In this document: positions 6,533 to 13,544 of the stretch, piece after piece
Layout of the letters: every line of letters starts with the position of its first letter
How positions within the stretch are numbered: the stretch's first letter is position 1
Origin: a virus
Virus record (IMG/VR): IMGVR_UViG_3300032282_003033
Location: 1-21,830 of that record
DNA: 21,830 bases
Reading direction: 5' to 3' (one strand)
Made by a program: the position numbers and the translations under genes
The notes under the pieces: model-generated
The model's database searches: none
Told to the model about the DNA's origin: nothing
The model's input: only the letters and a program-made list of their open reading frames with translations

Positions 6533-7702
6533 ATGTCCACTCAAGTTAACACTATTTCGGCTCAAATTTCTTTGGTTTGGGAAAAAACTGCCCAAACAAC
6601 GGCAAACCCTCTTGGTCTGACTGAAGAAATTGTGCAAGAGTCTCTGGTAATGTGCCCTCCTCGTGCGTATGAAGGCGCTACTTTTCTGGGTCGCTATCTG
6701 ATTCCTCGCGTTTTTGTTCGCTACGACTTGAAAGAACAACCGCGTGACAAAAATAACGAACCCGACCACGTTAACAATCTTGTTAACAACTACGAAGTGT
6801 ACGGTTACAAAACCGATTGTCCTCCTCCCATATGTTCCTTTGATGGAGAAGACATGAACCCGACTTCGCTTAAAGCACAGTCTGGTTATAACCGCTTCGA
6901 AGCTCTGACCCGTATTGGTCAAGATCTGTACGTCTTCGATGTTTATAAGTTTGATTCCCTATATTGGGAAATTGTTGCTCGCAACCAGTCTAATCATCAT
7001 GCCAATCCTCAGCTGACTCAAAAAGTCACTGACTACATCAAAGAGGTCTGCAATGCAGTGGATCGTGGTGTGATCGAGCGCACTGAAGATTCTATCAATA
7101 ATTTTGTGGATCTGATTGCTTCTGATCGTTCTGCCAAATCTCGTAAAAAAATTAAAGTTGATTGCTACAACAACTGCCAAGTTTTTCCAAACTTCCGTAC
7201 CTACAACTCTGTTGGTCATTCCGAAAATACTCTGAATGGTTTTATCAAAAACAATGGATTTGCTAAGCAAGGTATTGAAGGTCGTACCGATTCTGAGTTG
7301 ATTGCTCAAGGATATATTTCCTATTGTTGTGGTGCTGGCGACAACAAAGCTACATGGGGTCGTGCTGTAGCACATGCACAACGCCTTGGTATTCCTGTGT
7401 ATATCTTTGGTTACGCACAAAATCGTGTGCCTAATCTGGAAAAGTTCCGCGAAAACTTTATCAATGAGTTCAATGAAATGAAAGCGTTGATGGTTGAATT
7501 TGCCGCAGAACTGTGCGACGTGGATGTTTCCACAATTGATGAGGAATACTTTCCTATCAAACTTGCTGGATTCCTTGCACAATATGTGAAGCCTAATCCT
7601 CAAGATAAGGGTCGCCCGACTGAAGTTGGTCTGGTTGATATGTATGGCAACACGATTGAGTTCGATGGCACTCAAGATTGCTTGTCCCTGACTCAACCCT
7701 GA
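6533..7702 (+). CDS. ParB/sulfiredoxin-like domain protein
   Basis: The 389-aa protein has an N-terminal domain (about 55-160) with ParB features. LIPRVFVRYDLKEQPRD is followed by a segment predicting the LAxSI-like helix (HVNNLVNNYEVYGY), PPPICSF, then the box LKAQSGYNRFEALTRIG, equivalent to the ParB GERRxRA motif, and VARNQSN, resembling the ENLQR end. The C-terminal half has a possible Rossmann-like piece (KATWGRAVAHAQRLGIPVYI) that I cannot place. Phage ParB-like proteins may bind DNA, cleave it or use CTP; which applies here is unknown. It has its own promoter and is followed by a terminator, so it is a single-gene unit. I see no clear Shine-Dalgarno before ATG. Confidence 0.6.
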   Translation: MSTQVNTISAQISLVWEKTAQTTANPLGLTEEIVQESLVMCPPRAYEGATFLGRYLIPRVFVRYDLKEQPRDKNNEPDHVNNLVNNYEVYGYKTDCPPPICSFDGEDMNPTSLKAQSGYNRFEALTRIGQDLYVFDVYKFDSLYWEIVARNQSNHHANPQLTQKVTDYIKEVCNAVDRGVIERTEDSINNFVDLIASDRSAKSRKKIKVDCYNNCQVFPNFRTYNSVGHSENTLNGFIKNNGFAKQGIEGRTDSELIAQGYISYCCGAGDNKATWGRAVAHAQRLGIPVYIFGYAQNRVPNLEKFRENFINEFNEMKALMVEFAAELCDVDVSTIDEEYFPIKLAGFLAQYVKPNPQDKGRPTEVGLVDMYGNTIEFDGTQDCLSLTQP

Positions 7703-7724
7703 TCCAGTCCTAAAACCGTCACAG

Positions 7725-7746
7725 GGGGTCCACAGCGACCCCTTTT
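7725..7746 (+). terminator. Intrinsic terminator upstream of helicase
   Basis: GGGGTC (7725-7730) pairs with GACCCC (7737-7742) around a 6-base loop, followed by TTTT. It ends the ParB-like gene unit. Confidence 0.75.
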
Positions 7747-7751
7747 CGCTG

Positions 7752-7757
7752 TATAAT
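7752..7757 (+). promoter_or_regulatory. -10 box TATAAT for the helicase gene
   Basis: TGTATAATGGCCAT lies right after the terminator T-run. No convincing -35 is visible at 16-18 bases, where the terminator loop lies. It precedes ATG 7779. Confidence 0.65.
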
Positions 7758-7778
7758 GGCCATATTGAAACGCAATCC

Positions 7779-8960
7779 ATGATCACGCTCCGCCCACATC
7801 AACACCGCGCTGTTGCTGCGATGCAGAAGTATAAGAAAGGTCAGATTTTGGTGCCAACGGGAGGGGGTAAGACCCTAAAGATGATCTATGATGTTCTGCG
7901 CCTGTTTCAATCAGAAACTGCCAAGACTGTTGTAGTCTGTGCGCCGCGCATCTTGCTGGCAGAGCAGTTGTCTAGTGAATTTCTTGAGCATATCACTAAT
8001 GCTGAAGTGATGCACGTCCACAGCGGTGAGACCCATCACTACAGCACCACTAAAGTGTCTGAAATTCAGGCACATGATGTTGCTTGCGAGATTGTAAATA
8101 AGCATCAACTGATCTTCACCACCTACAACTCTCTGCAGCGTCTGCAACAGGCAGATATTCACGTCGATACGATTTACTTTGATGAAGCACATAACAGCGT
8201 TCAGCGTCACTTTTTTCCAGCAACCGAGCACTTTGCTTCTACTGCTGACCGCTGCTATTTCTTCACTGCTACTCCTAAGCATTCTACTACTATTTCCAAA
8301 CCTGGCATGAACATGCCTGAAGTTTATGGCCAAGTAATCTGTCAGGTTCCTGCACCTGAACTGGTGGAGCAAGGTTATATTCTTCCTCCTAAGGTTGTTG
8401 TCAAGCAACTGCCGATGGTTAAGGGTAAGCAGGTGATCTTCTCCCGCGATTCTGACAATCTGATTGAGACAATCGACGAGCAAGGTGTTCAGAAGATTCT
8501 GATTTGTGCTCGCACCACCAAACAGATCATCGGTCTGGTATCAGAATCTGATTTCTGTGTGCAACTACAACAGCGCGGTTATTCTTGGATGATGATTACA
8601 TCCAAGACTGGTGCTGTGATTGATGGTCAGAAGGTCAATCGTGAGCAGTTCTTTGACACTCTCAACGCATGGGGTAAAGATTCCTCTAAGAAGTTTGTTG
8701 TGATGCATCATAGCATCCTGTCTGAAGGTATCAACGTCAACGGTCTTGAAGCAGTGTTGTTCATGCGAAACATGGACTACATTGGCATCAGTCAGACCAT
8801 TGGCCGTGTCATTCGACTTGGTGATAAATCCAAGACATTTGGGTTGGTTTGTGTGCCAGTGTATGATAATGTAGGTATCAGCACCTCCCGCAAAGTGCAA
8901 GCGGTGGTCGATACTATCTTCCATCAAGGTCAACCTGCTGTCTCTGTAATCAAACGCTAA
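7779..8960 (+). CDS. uvsW: SF2 DNA helicase, UvsW-like
   Basis: The 393-aa protein carries the ordered SF2 motifs: Q-motif region LRPHQHRAVAAM, Walker A PTGGGKT (26-32), motif Ia CAPRILLAEQ, DEAH (135-138), motif III FTATP (162-166), motif V LSEGINV (314-320) and motif VI SQTIGRVIRLG (338-348). T4 UvsW is an ATP-dependent helicase that unwinds branched DNA and R-loops and helps the switch from origin-dependent to recombination-dependent replication. The present protein is shorter than T4 UvsW (about 500-590 aa), lacking the extra N-terminal domain, so it could instead be another phage SF2 member. It has its own terminator-promoter upstream; the next gene overlaps its stop by one base. Confidence 0.8.
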   Translation: MITLRPHQHRAVAAMQKYKKGQILVPTGGGKTLKMIYDVLRLFQSETAKTVVVCAPRILLAEQLSSEFLEHITNAEVMHVHSGETHHYSTTKVSEIQAHDVACEIVNKHQLIFTTYNSLQRLQQADIHVDTIYFDEAHNSVQRHFFPATEHFASTADRCYFFTATPKHSTTISKPGMNMPEVYGQVICQVPAPELVEQGYILPPKVVVKQLPMVKGKQVIFSRDSDNLIETIDEQGVQKILICARTTKQIIGLVSESDFCVQLQQRGYSWMMITSKTGAVIDGQKVNREQFFDTLNAWGKDSSKKFVVMHHSILSEGINVNGLEAVLFMRNMDYIGISQTIGRVIRLGDKSKTFGLVCVPVYDNVGISTSRKVQAVVDTIFHQGQPAVSVIKR

Positions 8961-9205
8961 TGTTAGAACTCTGGTTATGGCAATTAAATGCAATCGCACC
9001 CTTTGTGGGTGGATTGTGTGTTGACAATTATATCAAGATGCAGGGTGAGCTCTGTAACTTCAGACAACCACCAGCACAGGTTCTTAAGTTTGATAAACAA
9101 GATCCCAAAGATGCTTGCTATCGAGATGGTATCTTCTATCCCCGTTGCAAAGACCTAGATAATCCAGAGGTATTATACTATCACAATCTGTTGAGGGAAA
9201 AGTAA
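8960..9205 (+). CDS. Small protein of unknown function (81 aa)
   Basis: ATG overlaps the helicase stop (TAATG), so translation is likely coupled. The N-terminus (MLELWLWQLNAIAPFVGGLCV) is hydrophobic and could be a membrane anchor. The rest is polar with several Cys (LCNF, ACYRD, YPRCKD). I recognise no family. Confidence 0.6.
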   Translation: MLELWLWQLNAIAPFVGGLCVDNYIKMQGELCNFRQPPAQVLKFDKQDPKDACYRDGIFYPRCKDLDNPEVLYYHNLLREK

Positions 9206-9642
9206 TGGGGATGTTTGACCATCTAAGAAGCTCGTATGATCTGGGAGAACAATTTACAGACGTAGAACTTCACACCAAAGATATTGAAGATGGTATTGGT
9301 GGCACAATGTCACACTACTGGTTAGATCCTGCTGGATACTTATATCACATTGATTATACACACACTGCAGACTTTGTAGTCATTGATGAGAATGATCCTG
9401 AATACAATCATACTTACAAATGGAGAAACTTTAAGTGGGTTCCGAATGGCAATCATGGTAAGATTCGACCATGGATGATTACCAAATATGTGGAAGTGTA
9501 TCCATCTAGATGGGATGGATCATGGGAAAGTTGGCCACGCTTGCGTATTCACTTCAGGTATGGTAAACTTGTAGACTATACTAAAGAAAAGCGAGACTAT
9601 CAAGGCCCATTGTATGCTCCACATCCTGATCTAAAACAATGA
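9205..9642 (+). CDS. Conserved phage protein, MGMFDH family
   Basis: The 145-aa protein starts MGMFDHLRSSYDLGEQF, followed by ELHTKDIEDG and HYWLDPAGYLYHIDYTHT. This opening is familiar from a family spread among many phages, whose function is not known. It is acidic and aromatic-rich with no membrane segment. ATG overlaps the previous stop, and its own end overlaps the next gene by 4 bases, within one early-type operon. Confidence 0.65.
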   Translation: MGMFDHLRSSYDLGEQFTDVELHTKDIEDGIGGTMSHYWLDPAGYLYHIDYTHTADFVVIDENDPEYNHTYKWRNFKWVPNGNHGKIRPWMITKYVEVYPSRWDGSWESWPRLRIHFRYGKLVDYTKEKRDYQGPLYAPHPDLKQ

Positions 9643-9911
9643 ACTTCATTCAATTCAAGCATCGCTATGATTTTGGGCATGAGTATTATGTCCAAATTCT
9701 AAACATCAAACGTAAAAGTTTGCTTCAAGTCTCCGTAAGTTGGAACGATAGTCCATCTTGGCCCTACATTCAAGTCACTTCTGGCAGTGGATCCTTATTG
9801 GGTGCTCTATTCTGGGTATATAAGTTTGGGTTTGATCTTGATCTATTGGGTAGAACTTGGAACTGGGATTACATGGGGAAGGTAGATGGCAAAGAAACTG
9901 AACTGGTTTGA
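9639..9911 (+). CDS. Small protein of unknown function (90 aa)
   Basis: ATGA overlap with the previous stop. The sequence is rich in aromatics and beta-forming residues (HEYYVQILNIKRKSLLQVSV), followed by a weakly hydrophobic stretch (SLLGALFWVYKFGFDL). I recognise no family. The last 26 bases overlap the next gene. Confidence 0.55.
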   Translation: MNFIQFKHRYDFGHEYYVQILNIKRKSLLQVSVSWNDSPSWPYIQVTSGSGSLLGALFWVYKFGFDLDLLGRTWNWDYMGKVDGKETELV

Positions 9912-10239
9912 GTATTGGATTGGTCACTGCTGGATGACAGGGTGGCAGAACATTCGCGGTTCATTTCGCATCTGGGCAGACTTGATGACAGGAAACTATA
10001 AGGATTATGCCCTGATGTGGTATGATGATCCTTATGAGGAGTGTGTTGATTGGTTCTGGCAATGTTTAGGTGATGATGATACTCTGCCCAAAGAGTTTCT
10101 TGAAGGTCTGTTAGAAATGTGTGATAGAATTGATAGAGGTGAAGAGAAAACATACTCTATGGATGAAGTAATGGATCAGTTGAGAGACAGTTTGAAAACT
10201 GACCATCTGGATGTTGATTCTGATTTGGAAGATGTATAA
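9886..10239 (+). CDS. Acidic protein of unknown function (117 aa)
   Basis: A GGGGAAGG site stands just before ATG 9886, supporting this start despite the 26-base overlap. The N-terminal part is Trp-rich (KKLNWFEYWIGHCWMTGWQ). The second half is strongly acidic and helical (DDDTLPKEFLEGLLEMCDRI to the end DVDSDLEDV). Strong acidity is common in small phage proteins that mimic DNA or bind host proteins, but this is only a possibility. The stop codon lies within a TATAAT box. Confidence 0.6.
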   Translation: MAKKLNWFEYWIGHCWMTGWQNIRGSFRIWADLMTGNYKDYALMWYDDPYEECVDWFWQCLGDDDTLPKEFLEGLLEMCDRIDRGEEKTYSMDEVMDQLRDSLKTDHLDVDSDLEDV

Positions 10240-10240
10240 T
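10235..10240 (+). promoter_or_regulatory. Candidate -10 box TATAAT spanning a stop codon
   Basis: TGTATAATAGCC resembles the other TGTATAATGGCC promoters here. The TAA of the upstream gene is inside the hexamer. A weak TTGATT lies 15 bases upstream. Transcription would start at or very near ATG 10247. Confidence 0.4.
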
Positions 10241-10246
10241 AGCCCT

Positions 10247-10441
10247 ATGAGAAAAGTCACCGTTCGACCGAAAAGCAAGAAGGCTAAGAACCGCCTTGCG
10301 AATATGATGGAAAACAATCCTATCTGTATTGTAGAGCAGGACAAAGGTGATGGTATGCTGTTTCTTGCTAGTGAGAACCAGAAATACTTCTTCTGGGTGA
10401 ATATCAACGACTTCTGGGAATGTGATTGGGAGGTATTATGA
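10247..10441 (+). CDS. Small basic protein of unknown function (64 aa)
   Basis: The start is uncertain: ATG 10247 and in-frame ATG 10232 both lack a Shine-Dalgarno at proper distance. The product begins with a Lys/Arg-rich helix (MRKVTVRPKSKKAKNRLAN). A beta-type segment follows (ICIVEQDKGDGMLFLASENQ) and the protein ends in a Trp-rich region. Such a basic start could bind nucleic acid. It ends with an ATGA overlap to the next gene. If the TATAAT box just upstream is active, its mRNA may be leaderless. Confidence 0.55.
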   Translation: MRKVTVRPKSKKAKNRLANMMENNPICIVEQDKGDGMLFLASENQKYFFWVNINDFWECDWEVL

Positions 10442-10620
10442 AACCTAAAATCTTTTATATACTCAATCTTGCTGTTGAGGAAGGTGTCAAACGTGGATGG
10501 CATCGTGCTCACAAGCATGTTGAAAAACCTACTGAAGAAAGTATCAAGGAAGCCATTGAGGATGCAGTGATGTCCGCAATTCATGAATACTTTACATTTG
10601 ATGAGAGTGAATACCAATGA
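10438..10620 (+). CDS. Small helical protein of unknown function (60 aa)
   Basis: GGGAGG lies 5 bases before ATG 10438, which overlaps the previous stop as ATGA. The product is mostly helical (NLAVEEGVKRGWHRAHKHV, then ESIKEAIEDAVMSAIHEYF). It may form a helical bundle, and I recognise no family. Confidence 0.6.
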   Translation: MKPKIFYILNLAVEEGVKRGWHRAHKHVEKPTEESIKEAIEDAVMSAIHEYFTFDESEYQ

Positions 10621-10790
10621 ACTACTTGTGCCTTGTTGATGGTCTTTTAGAATACGCCAGCACTTCTGAAAGTAGTTTTGCTCACTATCAGTTGGTGTAT
10701 GCCGAAGAACACCAAGATGCTGATGTTCAGTATCTTACTCTGACTGATGAGGAGTATGATGCTCTCTTTCCACCAGAAGAAGATGAATAA
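10617..10790 (+). CDS. Tiny acidic protein of unknown function (57 aa)
   Basis: ATGA overlap with the previous stop and a clean frame to TAA. The sequence MNYLCLVDGLLEYASTSESS leads into a strongly acidic end (LTDEEYDALFPPEEDE). It is the last gene before the first homing-endonuclease cassette. Confidence 0.55.
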   Translation: MNYLCLVDGLLEYASTSESSFAHYQLVYAEEHQDADVQYLTLTDEEYDALFPPEEDE

Positions 10791-10822
10791 ATAATAATAC
10801 CTGTAAGTCGCATTATAGGTGG

Positions 10823-10846
10823 AAGAGGTGCTTTCGGGCACCTTTT
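10823..10846 (+). terminator. Intrinsic terminator inside inverted repeat 1
   Basis: AGGTGC (10826-10831) pairs with GCACCT (10838-10843), extendable by AAG/TTT with one G-U pair, and TTTT follows. It should stop early transcripts coming from the upstream operon. Confidence 0.75.
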
Positions 10847-10850
10847 CTTG

Positions 10851-10858
10851 TATAAATA
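10851..10858 (+). promoter_or_regulatory. T4-type late promoter TATAAATA, cassette 1
   Basis: Perfect match to the T4 gp55-dependent late promoter. The expected start, about 6 bases downstream, falls at the beginning of the right repeat arm, after the left arm has been excluded. Confidence 0.8.
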
Positions 10859-10881
10859 GTATTGCGACTTACAGAGTAGAA

Positions 10882-11571
10882 ATGAACTATCTAAAAGTTT
10901 ATTGTAATCTCATCAGGAAAGCAGAGAACCGAATTCCTCCTGATGGATATACAGAAAAACACCATATCTTTCCAGTAAGCATTTATGGAGAGAATAATAA
11001 AATTATAGTTTTGACCGCAAGAGAACATTATATTGCTCACGCATTACTTGAAAAAATTTGTATTAAAAGATATGGATTGAACGACCAAAAAACCATAAAG
11101 ATGGTTTATGCTCACACAAGTATGAAAGCAAATGGAAATTATGTAAATTCTTATCTTTATGAAAGTGCGAGGATAAGAAGAAAAATGTTGATGAGTGGTA
11201 AAAATAATCCTATGTATGGTATTTCAAGATACAAGTGTTCTAATCCTTGGTATGGTAAAAAACATAGTGAAAGAACAAGAATGATGATGAAGGAAAGATG
11301 GAGATTGAGATTAGAAAATGGTTTTGTTTCTCACTCTATTGGTAGAAAAATGAGTGAGGAACAAATACTTTCTATGAGTAAGGAGTTTTGTGTAGTTAGT
11401 CCTGATGGTGAAGTGGTAAGAGGAATAAATCAAAGTGAATTTTGTAGAAAAAATAATTTAGACCAAGGTGGATTTAATAGAATGATAAATGGAAAAAGCA
11501 AAACCTGTAAAGGATGGACACTTTACAAACTGGTACAGGAGGCACCAAAACCTTGTACGGATGCTGTATAA
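10882..11571 (+). CDS. HNH homing endonuclease with NUMOD DNA-binding domains
   Basis: I chose ATG 10882 because it lies downstream of the late promoter and gives the usual start MNYLKVYCNLI. The 229-aa protein has an HNH nuclease domain with KHHIFPVSIYG (His27, His28) and VLTAREHYIAHALL (His49, His53), a typical beta-beta-alpha metal arrangement. NUMOD3-type motifs follow (SGKNNPMYG, NPWYGKKHSERTRMMM). The C-terminal IENR1/NUMOD1-like helix-turn-helix is INQSEFCRKNNLDQGGFNRM with KGWTLY. It is a free-standing homing endonuclease that should cut cognate DNA lacking the insertion and spread by repair. It is more AT-rich and Lys-rich than nearby genes, consistent with mobility. Its stop codon lies inside the TATAAT box of the next gene. 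Confidence 0.88.
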   Translation: MNYLKVYCNLIRKAENRIPPDGYTEKHHIFPVSIYGENNKIIVLTAREHYIAHALLEKICIKRYGLNDQKTIKMVYAHTSMKANGNYVNSYLYESARIRRKMLMSGKNNPMYGISRYKCSNPWYGKKHSERTRMMMKERWRLRLENGFVSHSIGRKMSEEQILSMSKEFCVVSPDGEVVRGINQSEFCRKNNLDQGGFNRMINGKSKTCKGWTLYKLVQEAPKPCTDAV

Positions 11572-11572
11572 T
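11567..11572 (+). promoter_or_regulatory. -10 box TATAAT spanning the endonuclease stop codon
   Basis: GCTGTATAATG resembles the GCTGTATCTTGG promoters elsewhere in the window. TAA 11569-11571 is the endonuclease stop. No clear -35 is seen. The predicted start is about 20 bases before ATG 11600. Confidence 0.5.
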
Positions 11573-11599
11573 GACTTCATATACAACCAAACTAATCCT

Positions 11600-11860
11600 A
11601 TGAGGTTTCGTAACATAGAGTTCCGTTGGTGCGAACTCAACAACAAGTATGAACTCGTCAAGTGGCATCGTGACAATGGTTCTCAAAAAGAATATTGTTA
11701 TGTGATTGCCTTCTTCAATAAAGGTAAAGAGTATTATGATATGTGGACTATTGGTGATCGGTTCTTTGAGGATAAAGATGCTTGGGTCGTAGGTAAGTAT
11801 GCTCTAGAATTTCTAAATGCTATCTTTCAGATTGAACAACAAGAAGAGGAACTGAAATGA
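11600..11860 (+). CDS. Conserved small phage protein (86 aa)
   Basis: ATG 11600 is preferred because it follows the TATAAT box by about 28 bases; an in-frame ATG at 11561 lies inside the endonuclease gene and upstream of that promoter. The product has FRWCELNNKYELVKWHRD, then KEYCYVIAFFNKGKEYYDMW, TIGDRFFED and a C-terminal helix. This layout matches a beta-sheet plus helix family I have seen in cyanophages, without known function. The sequence CCTATGAG at the start recurs at 10244, where another TATAAT-led gene begins. Confidence 0.6.
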   Translation: MRFRNIEFRWCELNNKYELVKWHRDNGSQKEYCYVIAFFNKGKEYYDMWTIGDRFFEDKDAWVVGKYALEFLNAIFQIEQQEEELK

Positions 11861-12132
11861 CTGACTTTCAACCAAAACCACAAACACCAGAGCAAATAGA
11901 TGAAGGTCTGCGTGATGCTATGAAACAAGCAAAGAAAGATGGTGTATTTGATTGGGATCGTTTAAGTGAAATGAATATTCAACCAATAGTAAAATACATT
12001 TGTACCTGTGATTTCTTTGGTGGAGGACAATTTTGTATTCACTTTACAGAACGTCAACTTATTCCTAATCGTTGGATTAGATTTTGGACACGAGTATTCT
12101 TCAATAGTAAATGGGAGTTTATAAATGACTGA
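11857..12132 (+). CDS. Small protein of unknown function (91 aa)
   Basis: ATGA overlap with the previous stop. The N-terminal half is helical and charged (PEQIDEGLRDAMKQAKKDG). The second half has aromatic and Cys residues (YICTCDFFGGGQFCIHF, RWIRFWTRVFFNSKW). CTC and FC could form a metal or redox site, but this is speculative. It overlaps the next gene by 8 bases. Confidence 0.55.
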   Translation: MTDFQPKPQTPEQIDEGLRDAMKQAKKDGVFDWDRLSEMNIQPIVKYICTCDFFGGGQFCIHFTERQLIPNRWIRFWTRVFFNSKWEFIND

Positions 12133-12445
12133 ACCACTTCACGCAAAAGTATCCGAAGAAGATTATCAGAAGGTATTGGACCTTATGAACAATCAAGAGC
12201 CTTATCCGGATGCAATGTTTGAGGAAGCTGAGCGTCGTGAGAAACTAAATGCTGGTTTCAAACAAGATGCTGATGGTAATTGGTATCGTCCTACACTACA
12301 AGAACTCACCAGAAATGAGAGAATTGAACTTGCCGAAAAAGAGATTGCTTACATTGTGATGGGTGGGCAAGATGGGCGAGAGTATGCTAACTCGATTGCT
12401 TTTATTCTTCAAGTGTTGGATAGTTTGAGAGATGAAAGTAACTGA
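12125..12445 (+). CDS. Helical protein of unknown function (106 aa)
   Basis: The product is acidic and helical, with SEEDYQKVLDLMNNQEPYPD, FEEAERREKLNAGF and a beta-turn DADGNWYRPT before a C-terminal helix pair. I recognise no family. It overlaps both neighbours (8 and 14 bases), which indicates operon translation. Confidence 0.55.
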   Translation: MTEPLHAKVSEEDYQKVLDLMNNQEPYPDAMFEEAERREKLNAGFKQDADGNWYRPTLQELTRNERIELAEKEIAYIVMGGQDGREYANSIAFILQVLDSLRDESN

Positions 12446-12599
12446 ACATAACGTTGATGCTGATTGGCATCTAGATGAGATCGAAGCACTGATGAAACTT
12501 GTAAAGAGTGAAATTGGTGACAAGAATGACAAGCAAACTCAGTTCTTTTATGCTAAGATCTATGGTAAACTGATGGGAATGAAACACGATTTATCATGA
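12432..12599 (+). CDS. Tiny helical protein (55 aa)
   Basis: ATG 12432 overlaps the end of the previous gene by 14 bases and the frame runs to TGA, which overlaps the next ATG (ATGA). The sequence MKVTEHNVDADWHLDEIEAL, then helices with IGDKNDKQTQFFYAKIYGKL, is well formed for a small folded protein. The function is unknown. Confidence 0.5.
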   Translation: MKVTEHNVDADWHLDEIEALMKLVKSEIGDKNDKQTQFFYAKIYGKLMGMKHDLS

Positions 12600-13138
12600 A
12601 AGACTGGAAATCCTATTGTGAAACCGCATACAATAGTCTCAAGGCCAATTTGCATAACTGGGGGAAACCTGAGTTTGCTCGCCCGATTACTAGAATCTAT
12701 TACATCGGTGTCTTTGACTCGGGTATCCCCAATCCTACTGGTCTGATCAGCGAAAATGCACTGAAAAACAAAAGTGTAAAGAAAAAGGTCGTACATGACC
12801 ATTGTTTGTCTCCACAATTCATTTCGCGCATGATTCTGGACAACCCAGACGTGTATCTGTCCAACCTTGACAAGTTTCAAGAGATCTTTTTGCTCTCTTG
12901 CCAGACCATTGTGGTCACAGCGGAGGAGAACCTGGAGCTCAGTTACCTGACATCAAACGATGGTGATACTTATCAGGTGAAAGTTCCCACACATCTGAAG
13001 TATAATCATCTGGGCATTAAACTTTACAAACGACCAGAGAATACTGTAAGATGGAACAAATCTATGCCGATTGATTCTAACATTCTGGATGTTCCTGAGG
13101 AACTGAAAGAATATGAAAAACAGTTTTTAGTATCATGA
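12596..13138 (+). CDS. Unknown protein, possibly HNH/endonuclease-like (180 aa)
   Basis: The 180-aa protein has a central VVHDHCLSPQFISRMILDNP and later IFLLSCQTIVVTAEENLELS. A His-containing DHC turn followed by a TxEEN-type helix resembles the two ends of some HNH nuclease domains in phage proteins, but the canonical His-Asn-His cannot be assigned with confidence. N-terminal helices (YCETAYNSLKANLHNWG) and a lysine-rich C-terminal region flank it. The assignment rests on weak motif similarity; it may be an unrelated conserved cyanophage protein. ATGA overlaps at both ends place it in the operon. Confidence 0.5.
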   Translation: MKDWKSYCETAYNSLKANLHNWGKPEFARPITRIYYIGVFDSGIPNPTGLISENALKNKSVKKKVVHDHCLSPQFISRMILDNPDVYLSNLDKFQEIFLLSCQTIVVTAEENLELSYLTSNDGDTYQVKVPTHLKYNHLGIKLYKRPENTVRWNKSMPIDSNILDVPEELKEYEKQFLVS

Positions 13139-13308
13139 GAGAAGGTTTCATCACTGACGACGGCTATGCTGCTGTTCCTTATGGCAAGAAGAACCTAATT
13201 ATCATCTATGGTGGACATCAATTAGAGATGGTTTCTACAGTGCGTCAGGCACACAAATATATAAAAGACCATCGCACACAGTCACAACCAGGGACTGTAT
13301 TCTTATGA
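13135..13308 (+). CDS. Tiny protein of unknown function (57 aa)
   Basis: ATGA overlaps at both ends and a clean frame. The N-terminal part is a probable beta hairpin (FITDDGYAAVPYGKKNLIII) and the C-terminal part a helix (MVSTVRQAHKYIKDH). It may be a one-domain DNA- or protein-binding module; no family is recognised. Confidence 0.5.
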   Translation: MREGFITDDGYAAVPYGKKNLIIIYGGHQLEMVSTVRQAHKYIKDHRTQSQPGTVFL

Positions 13309-13544
13309 TCTCACTATACTTTTGGTTAGGACTATTTTTAATCATTGGATACTTCGTTGTCACGGATAGTTCCTTGGCAACTTTTTTAGTATTAACACAG
13401 AAAAGAATTGAACTGGAATATGAGAAACTCAAGTGGAGAATCATGCAGAGTCCTGATAATCCTATCGTTAAATACATGATATGGAGAAGATCCATCAAAT
13501 TAGCAAAAGAACTTCGTAAAGAATTGGAGAACAAAGATGTATGA
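13305..13544 (+). CDS. Small membrane-anchored protein (79 aa)
   Basis: One N-terminal transmembrane segment (LYFWLGLFLIIGYFVV, residues 4-19) is followed by a long charged helix (TQKRIELEYEKLKWRIM and IKLAKELRKELENKD) that could form a coiled coil on the cytoplasmic side. The role is unknown. Confidence 0.6.
   Translation: MISLYFWLGLFLIIGYFVVTDSSLATFLVLTQKRIELEYEKLKWRIMQSPDNPIVKYMIWRRSIKLAKELRKELENKDV

Larger units (their letters stand above)
10798..10878 (+). promoter_or_regulatory. Start-region-hiding inverted repeat, cassette 1
   Basis: CTGTAAGTCGCA (10801-10812) pairs perfectly with TGCGACTTACAG (10863-10874). Past one bulged A the stem continues three pairs (10798-10800 with 10876-10878), ending 3 bases before ATG 10882. 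The 50-base loop holds a terminator hairpin and a TATAAATA late promoter. Read-through RNA would mask the start region, whereas late RNA would lack the left arm. Confidence 0.75.

Noticed and set aside
6469-6549. 26-codon frame in the leader of the ParB-like gene
   Set aside because: No ribosome binding site and no pattern in the peptide; possible as a leader peptide but unsupported.
6959-7786. 275-codon open frame on the minus strand
   Set aside because: It is antisense to the ParB-like gene, which has a promoter, terminator and family motifs. The minus frame is open through codon-bias effects and has no recognisable domains.
7911-8483. 190-codon open frame on the minus strand
   Set aside because: It is antisense to the helicase core motifs and no promoter or ribosome binding site supports it.
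10786-10793. AATAAATA as an additional late promoter before cassette 1
   Set aside because: It arises from the TAA stop followed by ATA, has one mismatch, and would produce late RNA with both repeat arms, against the apparent design.
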